A DNA stretch of 54,701 nt from positions 1 through 54,701 of the forward strand of contig NZ_JAIWNB010000041.1 of the NCBI RefSeq assembly GCF_020215705.1, read 5' to 3'. This DNA comes from Nonomuraea aurantiaca (GTDB lineage: Bacteria; Actinomycetota; Actinomycetes; Streptosporangiales; Streptosporangiaceae). The notes beneath the pieces were generated by a model, which searched no databases, had not been told where the DNA came from, and saw only the letters and a program-made list of their open reading frames with translations. Made by a program: the position numbers and the translations under genes. Positions 8,517-17,621 of the stretch are shown here, piece after piece (the stretch's first letter is position 1; each line of letters opens with the position of its first letter).

Positions 8517-9833
8517 TCACGGATATACGGGAGTGATCGTTTCGAATCCCGATGCTTGGTTCATCCGTCCCCAGTCCATGAGGTACATGGAGTCGATGCA
8601 GCCGTCGGCATCGGTGTCAACCTTAGCGTTCGCTATCCCTCGCGCCGATATGGTGCGATCGCTATTGTAATTGAAGACCGCGCCGCCGCTGTCTCCGCTG
8701 TCTATGGTGTTCCCCGGAGAGCAACTCTTTTTTGCGAGTGTCAAGTCCGTGGTGGTCACGGTCGTGTTATCGAAGTCTTTCCAGTTCAAGAAGCGGGCTC
8801 GCCACTCGGTCACCGTGTAGTTGCAGGTCGTCCCGGTTCGGGCTCCCGAAGCGCAGAGAGAAGTGCCGACCGGTGCATTCCCGTAGTTCGTCACCGCGCG
8901 AAGGCTTGCTGACGTCGAACCTCCGTCCCATACGTATGGGCGAATCGTGGCTCGGATCAGCATCACATCCTGGGATTTGTTGCCGACGGCTGCCGTGCCG
9001 ATCGTTTCGCCGGTCGTGTCTTTCATGACATCACCGACCATGCCGCAGTGCCTGGCTGTCAAGAGGTATGTCGTGCCGGCCGAGTTCTTGACACCGTAGG
9101 CCGCTGAGCACGTGTGCGTCTCCGAGGAGTTGTCCACACATGGGGCTCCTGTGATGGTGCGCGAGCTGTTTCGGTAGCCGACTCCTCCCTGCCAAGGGCT
9201 CGCGTCGTTGCACCGACTGGCCATCTCGGCCGGCGGTGACTCTTTGAACTGCACTGGGACTCCCACGTCAGGTGTGCGGAGTCCGCTGATCCGCGATCCT
9301 GGTGCGGTGAGCACTTGCACCCCGGACCCGGTGGCGGAGACCAGTACGGTGTGCGCCGGTCCGCCCGCTGGCTGTCCTACCGCGGCTCCAATTCTGTCTG
9401 CCGCAGCATTAAGCTGCTTTTCAGAATAGGCGGCGTTCCGGATCTCTACCGGTGCGATTGCGCGGGCCTGCTTAATTGTCGGCTGAAAGCTGGCTGGGAT
9501 GTCGCCGCTCCACCATAGGATGACTTTACTGTCGGCTAGTTGTAGTCCGGTGAAACCGTCCGGATCCTGCTCGAATGCGCCGAACTGTATAACGTCGGCC
9601 GCCTTAAGCAGGGACGCTTGTTCAAGCATGACCTTTGAGGCGGCCAATGCCTCCCCTGTTAAGGGGCCATTGATCGGAGTGGAGGGTCCGTTCGATTTTG
9701 CTTGTTCTGCGGATGTCGAGTTTGCGGGGGCGGGTTCGGCGCTGGCAGGATAAGTCAGAAGTCCAGCACAGAGAGTCACGGCTGTGGCCAGTAGGAGACC
9801 TTTTGCGTGCACGAAACGTAAGTGCACCGTCAC
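8517..9833 (-). CDS. secreted trypsin-like (S1-family) serine protease
   Basis: The start is GTG 9833 (VTVHLRFVHAKGLLLATAV) with GGAGG about 4 nt upstream. The product is about 438 residues with a Sec signal ending PASAEPAP. A propeptide-like region of roughly 180 residues precedes the catalytic domain. The triad is visible: His in TYLLTARHCGM, Asp in KSQDVMLIRA, Ser in IDSGDSGGAVFNYNS. Six Cys could form the disulfides usual for this family. It should act outside the cell. Its position beside conjugation genes suggests a role in clearing surface proteins or simply cargo, but no substrate can be inferred from sequence. Confidence 0.85.
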   Translation of the reverse strand: MTVHLRFVHAKGLLLATAVTLCAGLLTYPASAEPAPANSTSAEQAKSNGPSTPINGPLTGEALAASKVMLEQASLLKAADVIQFGAFEQDPDGFTGLQLADSKVILWWSGDIPASFQPTIKQARAIAPVEIRNAAYSEKQLNAAADRIGAAVGQPAGGPAHTVLVSATGSGVQVLTAPGSRISGLRTPDVGVPVQFKESPPAEMASRCNDASPWQGGVGYRNSSRTITGAPCVDNSSETHTCSAAYGVKNSAGTTYLLTARHCGMVGDVMKDTTGETIGTAAVGNKSQDVMLIRATIRPYVWDGGSTSASLRAVTNYGNAPVGTSLCASGARTGTTCNYTVTEWRARFLNWKDFDNTTVTTTDLTLAKKSCSPGNTIDSGDSGGAVFNYNSDRTISARGIANAKVDTDADGCIDSMYLMDWGRMNQASGFETITPVYP

Positions 9834-10357
9834 ACTACCTCCAGTTGATTCACATCGATATAGCGGGACGGAGAGGCTTCTCGACGCTGTTGCAAGTTCG
9901 GCCGCACTTGATACCACCTCTACCGTCCTGTCAATGTTTCAGTCATGATCGACTGTGTCAACCCTTGACTTTCTATCTCGACATACCACAGGTTGAATTC
10001 GTAGGGTCGGTCATGTGTTCTAGGGGTCTTCGATTATCAGGCCGGTCTGGGCGAGACAGCCGTTGAGCAGGTGGGGCCGGTCCAAGGAACCCCAGGCGCT
10101 CGCGTGGCCTAGAGACCGGCAGGCGCGAGTTCTCGGTTCCCCAGGCGTGAAATGAGGCTGACGCTTCAGGTGGAGGAGGAGCCCCAAGGCATGGGGAAGG
10201 AGAAAGAGATGAACGGCGTCACTTCGCCATCTCAGCGGCGCTACTCGCCGGCAGAGGATTGCGGAAGGGCCTGCGCACGTGGCACCGGCCCTTCCGCCGA
10301 CCTGCTCATACCGATTGGTCAAAAGGCGAGAGCGGTCGCTTGTAGCGTACGCCGAGG
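9834..10357. other. intergenic; holds an IS630 C-terminal scrap
   Basis: About 520 nt without an intact gene. The protease promoter should be at 9850-10000. On the minus strand 10020-10082 encodes DRPHLLNGCLAQTGLIIEDP and a stop, which matches the last residues of IS630 transposases (compare PHLIDGCLA in the copy ending at 3352). The rest shows nothing recognisable. Confidence 0.45.
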
Positions 10358-11674
10358 TCACCCGGGGCGTACTGCGCCTGCGTATTCGGCTTCCCGTGTG
10401 GCAGTCCATCGCCCCACTTGCACCTTGCTACCTGTCTGCGGTGCGTGCACGTAACGCTTGCCGTCGATGTTCAGTACCACGTGATGGATGGTCGACGGGT
10501 TCTTCGGGTCGGTGGCGAAGAACACAAGGTCTCCGGGCCTGAGCTGGGAGCGGGAGATGCGGGTCCCCGCCCGCCATTGCGCCGAGGTGTCTCCGCCGAT
10601 CCTTATCCCCGCCTTGGCCCAGGCATACTCGGCCAGACCTGAGCAGTCGAAGCCCTTGGTCCCGGCACCCCGGCCGATGCCGAAGCTTGCCCCGTTCGAG
10701 CCGCCACCACCCCAGGAGTACGGCACGCCGATCATCTTGAGCGCGGCCTTGAGAGCGACCCCACCGCGTCCCGACTTTCGGATGGCCTCAAGGGTGGCCG
10801 AATCCAGTACTCGGCCGATCTTCCGGGACAACTCGTCACAGACGCTCCCCGCCACCGTCTCGACGATCTTGTCCGCGAGCTTGGAGCGATCGCCTTTGTT
10901 CTTCAAGTACTTCTGTGCGCTGCGTAGTCGGCCGGCGCTGAGAGCCATATCGATATCGGCCACGAAGGTGGCCCGGGAAACCCCGACCGACGTCGCCAGT
11001 TCCAGGCTGCCACGCACCGCCCGAGCGTCTGCGGCGGAAAGTTCCACAGTGTCGCGGGCCTTCTGGGACGTCCTCGACTTAGCCCAGCCGAGTTCGGCGA
11101 CGATGCGCTCCGCGCGAGCCTGATGCTTGGCGTAAGCACTCGGGAAAACTGAACGTTGGATAGCTTGCGCTACGACGGCTAGGGGCTTCTCGCTCCAGTT
11201 CCGGATCTTGATCAGCCGGGAGAAGAAAGCCCGGGCGGCATAGCGCGGATTGGAGACCTGAGCGCGCGTACCCCAGCCGCTGTCTGGATGCTGCTGGAAG
11301 ATACCGAAAGCTCGGCCGCGATCGCCTACCGTCCCGCTTCTCAGCGACGACTCCTGCAGGGCGGTGGCTACCGCGATGACAGCGGCGCGTCTGGGGAGCC
11401 CCAGCTTCTTGGCTGCGTTGATGATGACCCGGGCGTTGGCTGCCTGCTCGGAGGTCAGTTCACGACTTCCGGAAGCAGACGTGTGGCTTCTCGCTGAGGT
11501 AGAGGAGTCCGGCCCGTTGCGGGTGTAGGCGCAGACAGCCGACGCGAGCTGCATCGGATCGGCCTGGGCTGTGGCGTATTGACCACCACTCGCCATTCCG
11601 GCGATGAGGGCGATACATGAGACCAGACCGCCTCCGGCGGCGATGGCTTTGACGAGCCCGAATTCGAGGATCAT
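10358..11674 (-). CDS. NlpC/P60 cell-wall hydrolase of the conjugation operon
   Basis: A 438-residue protein, last gene of the operon, overlapping the preceding stop by ATGA (11671-11674). The N-terminus has a membrane or signal segment (LVKAIAAGGGLVSCIALIAG). Residues about 80-200 form a lysozyme/transglycosylase-like region (VIAVATALQESSLRSG, GRAFGIFQQHPDSGWGT). The C-terminal 120 residues are an NlpC/P60 peptidase with catalytic Cys in GFDCSGLAEYAW, His in STIHHVVLNIDG and a third polar residue near YVHAPQTG. Such two-domain wall hydrolases open the peptidoglycan for T4SS assembly in Gram-positive conjugation, like VirB1/Orf14 of Tn916. Confidence 0.85.
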   Translation of the reverse strand: MILEFGLVKAIAAGGGLVSCIALIAGMASGGQYATAQADPMQLASAVCAYTRNGPDSSTSARSHTSASGSRELTSEQAANARVIINAAKKLGLPRRAAVIAVATALQESSLRSGTVGDRGRAFGIFQQHPDSGWGTRAQVSNPRYAARAFFSRLIKIRNWSEKPLAVVAQAIQRSVFPSAYAKHQARAERIVAELGWAKSRTSQKARDTVELSAADARAVRGSLELATSVGVSRATFVADIDMALSAGRLRSAQKYLKNKGDRSKLADKIVETVAGSVCDELSRKIGRVLDSATLEAIRKSGRGGVALKAALKMIGVPYSWGGGGSNGASFGIGRGAGTKGFDCSGLAEYAWAKAGIRIGGDTSAQWRAGTRISRSQLRPGDLVFFATDPKNPSTIHHVVLNIDGKRYVHAPQTGSKVQVGRWTATREAEYAGAVRPG

Positions 11675-12564
11675 TCGTCCCCCTCTTCGGACGACTCGGG
11701 AGCGACCTGCGGCCCGAGCCCGGGCCAGTGCTTGGCCAGCTCAGCCAGCCGGAATCGCGGCCGTTCGAGGTCGGTGGGCAACCAGCGGGCGCCGGCGGGG
11801 CCGTCGTCCACCGTGCCGTTGACCGTGCCGGCGTGACCGGTGGCGACCGGCACGAACATGTTCCCGGGGTGGTGCTTGAGCTTCTTGCGGAGGTTGGTTT
11901 CCCGGCGCTCTCCCTGGACCCAGAACAGGACGGGCGTCACGATCCGGGTGGACTCGGTCAGCCTGGTGTAGCCGTCGAGCTTGTGTGCCACCCGGTCCAA
12001 GGGCTCGGTGCCGGTGTCGTATTCGAGGAAGAATTCGAGGCTGTGGCGCCCTTCGGTCCAGCGGGCGTATGCGTCGGGGCGGGCCATCGCTCCCCACTCG
12101 GCGGTGCAGCGCTGCTCGGTCCACCATGTGGTCAGCTCGGTTACCGGATGGCGGCGGGCGAAGCCGTACAGGCTGACGGCGATTCCGTTGGTGCCGACGG
12201 TGTGGGCGAGCCGCTGGCTGTAGACGATGCCAAGAACGCGGTCGCGGCGGTATCCGAAGTCGGCCATGTCGATGCCGCTCTCGGAGGCGAGCACGGCGGC
12301 GGCGGTTTCGCCGATCACGTAGTGGTACGGCGCTGTGCCCATGGTGGGCGGCAGGTTGGGGCGGAAGCGTTCCAGGATGCCCATGCGAGTAAGCGCCAGC
12401 AGCCGCTTGCGTGCGGCGTCGTCGGTGTCGAAGAACATCTCGCTGACCTGTGGGGCGGTCAGGACTCGGAAGTCGTGGATCAGGCGGATGAGCTGTCGAT
12501 CGCGGTCTGTGAGACGGACCGCGAGTTCGCCCAGCATCCTGGGGCTGTAGCGGATCGGGGACAT
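11671..12564 (-). CDS. replication-relaxation family protein
   Basis: A 297-residue soluble protein with an N-terminal winged-helix segment (RDRQLIRLIHDFRVLTAPQV, DDAARKRLLALTRMGILERF) and a middle restriction-endonuclease-like beta region (RPDAYARWTEGRHSLEFFLE, YDTGTEPLDRVAHKLDGY). This is the pattern of the replication-relaxation family (pfam13814) found in actinobacterial plasmids and conjugative elements, where it is thought to help plasmid DNA processing. Its function is not well established. AAAGGAG lies 7 nt before ATG 12564. It starts 12 nt after the coupling-protein gene and overlaps the wall hydrolase by 4 nt. Confidence 0.8.
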   Translation of the reverse strand: MSPIRYSPRMLGELAVRLTDRDRQLIRLIHDFRVLTAPQVSEMFFDTDDAARKRLLALTRMGILERFRPNLPPTMGTAPYHYVIGETAAAVLASESGIDMADFGYRRDRVLGIVYSQRLAHTVGTNGIAVSLYGFARRHPVTELTTWWTEQRCTAEWGAMARPDAYARWTEGRHSLEFFLEYDTGTEPLDRVAHKLDGYTRLTESTRIVTPVLFWVQGERRETNLRKKLKHHPGNMFVPVATGHAGTVNGTVDDGPAGARWLPTDLERPRFRLAELAKHWPGLGPQVAPESSEEGDE

Positions 12565-12576
12565 GGTGAGCTCCTT

Positions 12577-14934
12577 TCAGAAGGCGCGCCGGGCGTCCGG
12601 CTTGGGTGTGGGGGTGGCGGCGCGGCCATGTGCTTGTGCGGCGGCGGCCCGGATTCTCAGGGCGACGTCGCTGGAGGGTTCGGGGAGTTGCCTGGTGCGC
12701 AGCGTGAACGGTGGCGCCTCGGCCGAGCGCGCGACCAGGCGAGCCGCTGCTTGGAAGGCGTCGAAGTTGGCCAGGTCGTGCGCGGTCAGGAAGGGAGTGA
12801 AGTGGTGCTCGGTCTCGCGTGCGTCCTCGGGCGAGAGCGAGAAGTAGATCTTGTTCCGGGCGTCGGAGGAGACCGCTTGACGGAGCTGGCGCGGGAGCTG
12901 AGCCAGGTGCTGGTGCGCGAGGGTGATGGACAGGCGGTAGGCGCGGGCCTCGGCGAGCATGTCCGACAGCGCGTGGGGGAGTGTGAGGAAGTTGTGGCAC
13001 TCGTCCACGTACAGCGCGGCTGGGCTGCGGGAGTGGCCCATCTTGGCCCGGCGGGAGGCTGCCTGCCAGACCTGCGCGAGCATCATGGACCCGAGCAGGC
13101 GGGCGGAGTCGTCTCCGAGCACGCCTTTGGGCAGCCGTACGAGGAGGATCCCGCCGTCGAGCACTTTGCCCATGTCGAATGTCGAGCTGGTTGATCCGAG
13201 CACGTCGCGGATGAAGGGCCGCAGGAGGAAGGCGCGCAGCTTGTTCATGATGGGTGCGGTGACGTTGGCCTGGGCCGCCTCGGACAAGGCTGAATACCAG
13301 CTCCAGAAGCCGCGCAGCAGCGGGTCACTGATGGTGGCGATCTGCTTCTGGCGGAAGGCCGGATCGGATAGGAGGGTGGGGATGTCGGCGAGGGTGCCGT
13401 CGTTGCGGGCCAGGGTGAGTGCGCAGCCGCGCAGGATGTCGTCGGTGCGTGGGCCCCAGTAGTCGGCGTAGATCTGGTGGAAGATGCCGACCAGGTTGTC
13501 CACGCCCATGGCCAGGTCGGGTCCGCCAAGGACGTTGAGGCAGGGCCGGGGGTGCCGATCGTCCGGATCGATCAGCACGACCTTCTCGGCTGCCTCCTCC
13601 GGTATCAGGCCGAGCAGATCTCGGACGAGATCGCCCTTGGCCTCGATGACCACCACCCCGCGGCCGGCCTGGACATCGGAGAGGATCATCTGGGCGAGAA
13701 GGGTGGACTTGCCGGTGCCGTTCGGGCCCATGACGTGGACGTGGTGGAAGGAGTCGGCGACTCGAAGGGCGACCGGCCGGTCGTGTCCTGCATCGGAGAA
13801 GCCGAGGACCTTGGCATGCGGCCCGCCATAGGCGATCTTCGGGGACGGTGGTACGGTGTTGGATCCCGCCCGTTGGAGTCCTGGTACTGCGACGTCCAGG
13901 GGTAGGTGGGCGATCGCGGCCAGTTCGGGCACGGACAGGAGGAAGCCGCGTCTTATCCGTCGAGTGGCGAGGCGACCGGCGGGGAAGAGCAGTCGTCGCC
14001 GTTCCAGGCGGTTGTGCCCGCTGAAGAGGGCGAAGGTTGAGGCGAGTGCGTGGGCACGCCCGCGGGTGGCGTTCTGCCGGATTTTGCGGGCGGCCTGTGG
14101 GTCCGTGGATGCGGGTGCTTCGGCCTGTACGGCGTAGCGGATAGCGACTTCGTATCGGGAGTGGTGGGCTTTGTCCCTGATGGCTCGGGCCTCCGCCGAC
14201 TTCTCCAGCCAGGTGAGAGGATCAAGAGAGGTCTGACGCAGATGGCGCGGGCCGGGCACTACGAGGTCGAGCAGGGCTCTGAGCAGCCGGGCCATGGTGC
14301 CGCCGCAGGCGTGGGCGAGCCGGTTACCGGTGACCGGTCGGGCAAGTACCTGCACGCAGGCGTGCTGCCAGCCTGGCATCCCGACCGCCGCGCCGATGAG
14401 CGCTCGCAGTGGATCGGAGTGGTGATCGTGTCGGATCGGTAGCCGCTCGGTTCGGGCCAGGACCAGTTGCCCGCCGGCCGCGTAGCCGTCATGCGGTATG
14501 GGTGCCGCGACCTGCTGAATGGCGGTACGAGCAGAGGGCCAAGCCGCCTCGATCGCGTGCTCGACCAGATATTGCGGGATCGAGCCGGGCACCCACAGAC
14601 GGATCCGCACGCCGCCCGCGCTAAAGGTGTACTCGAAGGCAAGGTGCGGCTGCCCGAACACGAACCGTTTCCAGGCGGGCCTGAGCAGCCCGACGAGGTT
14701 CCCCCAAAGTGCTTCTGCGCCTGGCATGTTGGCCACCGGAGGCGCGAGGATCTCCACACACCGCGCTCCCCGTACGAGGGCGCGGTGGCGAAGGCGTACG
14801 ACGCAGGTGCGGAAGAGGATGCTGACTGCGTCGGCGCCGAACAGCATTGCGGCAAGTAGCCCAATATTGGCGGCGAGCCGGTTGAGCACCTGGTCCAGGG
14901 CGATGCCCGGCGCGTTGAGGAGATCCCAGATCAT
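12577..14934 (-). CDS. TraG/VirD4-like conjugative coupling ATPase
   Basis: The start ATG 14934 (MIWDLLNAPGIALDQVLNRL) overlaps the VirB4 stop in ATGA, giving about 785 residues. Residues 20-45 include a membrane segment, followed by a long middle domain. Walker A is GPNGTGKSTLL (about 403-413) and Walker B is AALYVDECHNFLTL (about 650). EARAYRLSITLAHQHLAQLP is the motif that follows Walker B in this ATPase group. Proteins of this type couple processed DNA to the secretion channel. It matches the type IV secretion DNA-binding family used by actinobacterial conjugative elements and is longer than classic VirD4. Confidence 0.88.
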   Translation of the reverse strand: MIWDLLNAPGIALDQVLNRLAANIGLLAAMLFGADAVSILFRTCVVRLRHRALVRGARCVEILAPPVANMPGAEALWGNLVGLLRPAWKRFVFGQPHLAFEYTFSAGGVRIRLWVPGSIPQYLVEHAIEAAWPSARTAIQQVAAPIPHDGYAAGGQLVLARTERLPIRHDHHSDPLRALIGAAVGMPGWQHACVQVLARPVTGNRLAHACGGTMARLLRALLDLVVPGPRHLRQTSLDPLTWLEKSAEARAIRDKAHHSRYEVAIRYAVQAEAPASTDPQAARKIRQNATRGRAHALASTFALFSGHNRLERRRLLFPAGRLATRRIRRGFLLSVPELAAIAHLPLDVAVPGLQRAGSNTVPPSPKIAYGGPHAKVLGFSDAGHDRPVALRVADSFHHVHVMGPNGTGKSTLLAQMILSDVQAGRGVVVIEAKGDLVRDLLGLIPEEAAEKVVLIDPDDRHPRPCLNVLGGPDLAMGVDNLVGIFHQIYADYWGPRTDDILRGCALTLARNDGTLADIPTLLSDPAFRQKQIATISDPLLRGFWSWYSALSEAAQANVTAPIMNKLRAFLLRPFIRDVLGSTSSTFDMGKVLDGGILLVRLPKGVLGDDSARLLGSMMLAQVWQAASRRAKMGHSRSPAALYVDECHNFLTLPHALSDMLAEARAYRLSITLAHQHLAQLPRQLRQAVSSDARNKIYFSLSPEDARETEHHFTPFLTAHDLANFDAFQAAARLVARSAEAPPFTLRTRQLPEPSSDVALRIRAAAAQAHGRAATPTPKPDARRAF

Positions 14935-16676
14935 AGGTCGGCCTCCTCGTAGTCGAGTTCGGCCAGTTCCTGGGGCGAGGAGGTGACGAGGTCGTGTTCG
15001 CGAGGGCTGGAGATCACCTGGAGTGGGCATCTTTGGCCGCTCGCTCCGGCGGTGAGCAGGCCGACGCCCTTTCCGGCTGACAGGAGCAGCTGTCGTTCGC
15101 CGTCGGAGAGCCGGAACGCCTCGGTGACCTTGTCGATCGCCTGCGGTGCTTGGCGGAGCAGGATCTGGGTGGTGGAGTTGGCCACGATGGCCTGGCCTAG
15201 CTCTGAGCCGAGCAGGTCAGCGGCGTCTTGGGTCACGACGGACAGGCCCGCCCAGTGCTTGCGCGCAGATTTGGCCATGCGCAGCAGGAATTGCGCGCCT
15301 TCGGGGATCTTCATGAGCAGCCAGGCCTCGTCGACCACAACCAGGCGGGGGCACCGGTTGTAGGGGTCGGACACGCGACGCCAGATGGTGTCCAGAGTGA
15401 GGAGGGTGCCCACCGCCTTGAGCTCGTCGGGCAGGTCGCGGAGTGAGAAGACGATCAGGTGAGAGTCGGGGCGGGTGGTGGTGGGGCCGTCGAACAGTTG
15501 CCGGTGACTGCCGGTGACGTACGGGGCGAGCCCGGCGGCCAGTTCTTTGGCCTTGGGATCGGGGTCCTCGGACAGGTTCGTCACCAGATCGCGCAGCAGT
15601 GGTGGCCGGTTGTTCCAGGTGTGGGGGGAGTGGGTGATCCCTGCTTGCCGGTAGGTGGCGAGGATGGCGCGGTCAAGTGCCGCTTTGCCGGCGTTGCCGA
15701 GCGGGTCGCCGAGCATGACCGCAATCAGGGTGTGCAGGAACAGCGCACGCCGGGTGAGCGGGTCTTCGCCGCGCTGGTTCTTGGGCGGCAGGTCGAGCGG
15801 GTTGCGGCGGACCTTGGGTGCTCCGAGGTGCATGTACGCGCCGCCGACGGCGTGTGCCAGGCGGGCGTATTCGTCCTCAGGGTCGATGACGGCCACCTCG
15901 ATGCCCGCATACAGCGAGCGCAGTGCTTCGAGCTTGGTCAGGTAGCTCTTGCCACTCCCGGAACGGGCCAGGGTGACGGAGTTGTGGTTGTCCTGGGCGA
16001 ATCGGTCCCAGGCGACCAGGGAGGCGCTGGCGGTGTTGGCGCCGTAGAGCACGGCGGTAGGCCCGAGTTCGGTGGTCAGGTCGGGGCTGGTGAAGGGGAA
16101 CGCCGCAGCCAGCGCGGGAGTGTCGAAGGTCCGCCGCATGGCGAGGTTGTCGTAGGCGAGAGGAAGTGAGGAGATCCAGCCCTGCAACTGGCGGAAGGTT
16201 ACCTGCCGGGCATCCAGGAGCAGGGAGGCAGCCAGCGCCCGTACCTGGGCGCAGGCGTCCTCCAGCTCCGTTGTGGAGGTGGCATGGACGGTGAGGTAGA
16301 TGGAGGCGCGAAAGAGTTTGGCCTGACCCCGGGCGATGCGGGAGGCGAGGTCTTGGGCGTCTTCGGCGGCGGCCTCGGCGCCCGGATCCAGCAGCCGGCC
16401 GTGCTCCTGGTCGGATCGCAGTCCAGACTCCAGCCGAGCCAGCTGCTTACGGAGGCGGTCCTCGGCCACGAGCGAGGGGACGGGTTCGATGTGCAAGGAG
16501 ACGTCGAGGCGGCCGGGGTAGGTGAGCAGTGGCTCCAGCCAGCCGGGAGCAACCTCTCGTGGGTAGCCGGTGACGGCTAGCGTCGAGCACAGGCTGTCGC
16601 CGACGGTCAGGCGCCGGGCTTCGACTTCAACGGCTTGGGGGCCGTATCCGGATGGCGTGGTAGCAGTTCGGCGCAT
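14931..16676 (-). CDS. VirB4-like T4SS ATPase
   Basis: About 581 residues starting at ATG 16676, two bases after the stop of the PrgI-like gene. Walker A ARSGSGKSYLTKLEA lies at about 238-252, and EVAVIDPEDEYARLAHAVGG is the following VirB4-type motif. Walker B is CPRLVVVDEAWLLM (about 420), followed by KSARKHWAGLSVVTQDAADL and NSTTQILLRQAP. The N-terminal 190 residues (YGPQAVEVEARRLTVGD, YPGRLDVSLHIEP) are the substrate-facing domain. VirB4 is the energy source for pilus and channel assembly at the inner face of the membrane. Confidence 0.9.
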   Translation of the reverse strand: MRRTATTPSGYGPQAVEVEARRLTVGDSLCSTLAVTGYPREVAPGWLEPLLTYPGRLDVSLHIEPVPSLVAEDRLRKQLARLESGLRSDQEHGRLLDPGAEAAAEDAQDLASRIARGQAKLFRASIYLTVHATSTTELEDACAQVRALAASLLLDARQVTFRQLQGWISSLPLAYDNLAMRRTFDTPALAAAFPFTSPDLTTELGPTAVLYGANTASASLVAWDRFAQDNHNSVTLARSGSGKSYLTKLEALRSLYAGIEVAVIDPEDEYARLAHAVGGAYMHLGAPKVRRNPLDLPPKNQRGEDPLTRRALFLHTLIAVMLGDPLGNAGKAALDRAILATYRQAGITHSPHTWNNRPPLLRDLVTNLSEDPDPKAKELAAGLAPYVTGSHRQLFDGPTTTRPDSHLIVFSLRDLPDELKAVGTLLTLDTIWRRVSDPYNRCPRLVVVDEAWLLMKIPEGAQFLLRMAKSARKHWAGLSVVTQDAADLLGSELGQAIVANSTTQILLRQAPQAIDKVTEAFRLSDGERQLLLSAGKGVGLLTAGASGQRCPLQVISSPREHDLVTSSPQELAELDYEEADL

Positions 16677-16678
16677 CC

Positions 16679-17621
16679 TCACCAGGAGCCTCCTGTCGTG
16701 ACGACCTCGCCGGGCAGAGCGATGTCCTCGTCGGGCAAAGGAGGCGCTGAGGGGTCGAAGCAGGAGGCCAGCAGCGCGGCGACGGCACGGGCGTCCAGGA
16801 GTCGGGCGGTGAGCCCGCACGAGCCCAGCACGCGGGAGGCCTCATCCAGGCGGCGCAAGGCTCGTGCGGCGGCCGCATCACGAGTGGTCGCTTCAACTGC
16901 GGGTTCGCGGATGATCAGCAGGACCTGGCGGCGCAGCAGGTCATGTTGGGTGGACAGCTCGCCGAGGAAGGCGGCGTGTTCGAGCGCCGCGGATGCGAGG
17001 GCGGGATGTGGGAGCTGGCGGGCGTTGTCCTGTAGCGAGGCGATGGTCTCGCTCAGGTCGACGCGTTCGGCTCGGACGAGGATCTGCGCGGGGCCGGACA
17101 GCGAGTTGAGCCAGCGACCGAAGACCGCGGCCAGCGCGTCCTGTTCGTCCGGCGTACGTAGGGCGAAGCTAACGGTGGAGACCTCGGCAACGGCCGCGAT
17201 ACCGTCCGGCCCGAGGTCGATCAGGCCATCTCCGGCGACGCCGCGGGCCGGCAGCTTTAGCGGTGCCGGAGGGCGTTGCGAACTGGCCGCTATCCAGGTG
17301 GGTGGCATGGGAATGTCCTCCGGGGATGACACCAGGTGCTTGGGGGCGCGGTGATGCCGGATGGCTGCGAGCACGTAACGGTCGAGCGAGATGCCGTCGT
17401 GCCGGCCAACCGCGAGGAGGATGGCGGCGATGGCCACGGGCAAGGCCACGGCGGCGCAGGCTACGAGCGGCACATGGTCGCCAACGGCCATGTACGCGGC
17501 GTAGAGCGAGGCCCCGGTGCCACCGAGGATGAAATACCTGCCGAGCGGTGAAAGAGCCGATGATCTTGTCTGGTTGCTCCACGTCGGCGGGGATGCGTGC
17601 GACGGACTCGTACCAGCTCAT
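16679..17621 (-). pseudogene. PrgI-family T4SS membrane protein, frameshifted
   Basis: The N-terminus (MSWYESVARIPADVEQPD, KIIGSFTARQVF) is in one frame from ATG 17621, which overlaps the TrbL-like stop. The continuation (FILGGTGASLYAAYMAVGDH, then LPVAIAAILLAVGRHDGISL) is in another. Deleting one base of the run AAA at 17532-17534 (plus strand) restores a single protein of about 313 residues: a two-helix PrgI-type membrane domain followed by a soluble ATP-independent region. PrgI proteins sit next to VirB4 in Gram-positive T4SS operons and are VirB3-like. Either the element is conjugation-defective or this is a homopolymer sequencing error. An internal ATG at 17491 could still give a shortened product. 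Confidence 0.8.

Noticed and set aside
1..10000. Left attachment site (copy of the tRNA-Leu 3' end)
   Set aside because: No stretch resembling GTCCGAGGGGGGACTTGAAC was found in this part; it is probably beyond the window.
11728..13194. 488-residue plus-strand frame opposite the replication-relaxation and coupling genes
   Set aside because: Gly/Val/Ala-rich shadow frame without motifs; the opposite strand has the clear T4SS genes with overlaps and ribosome sites.
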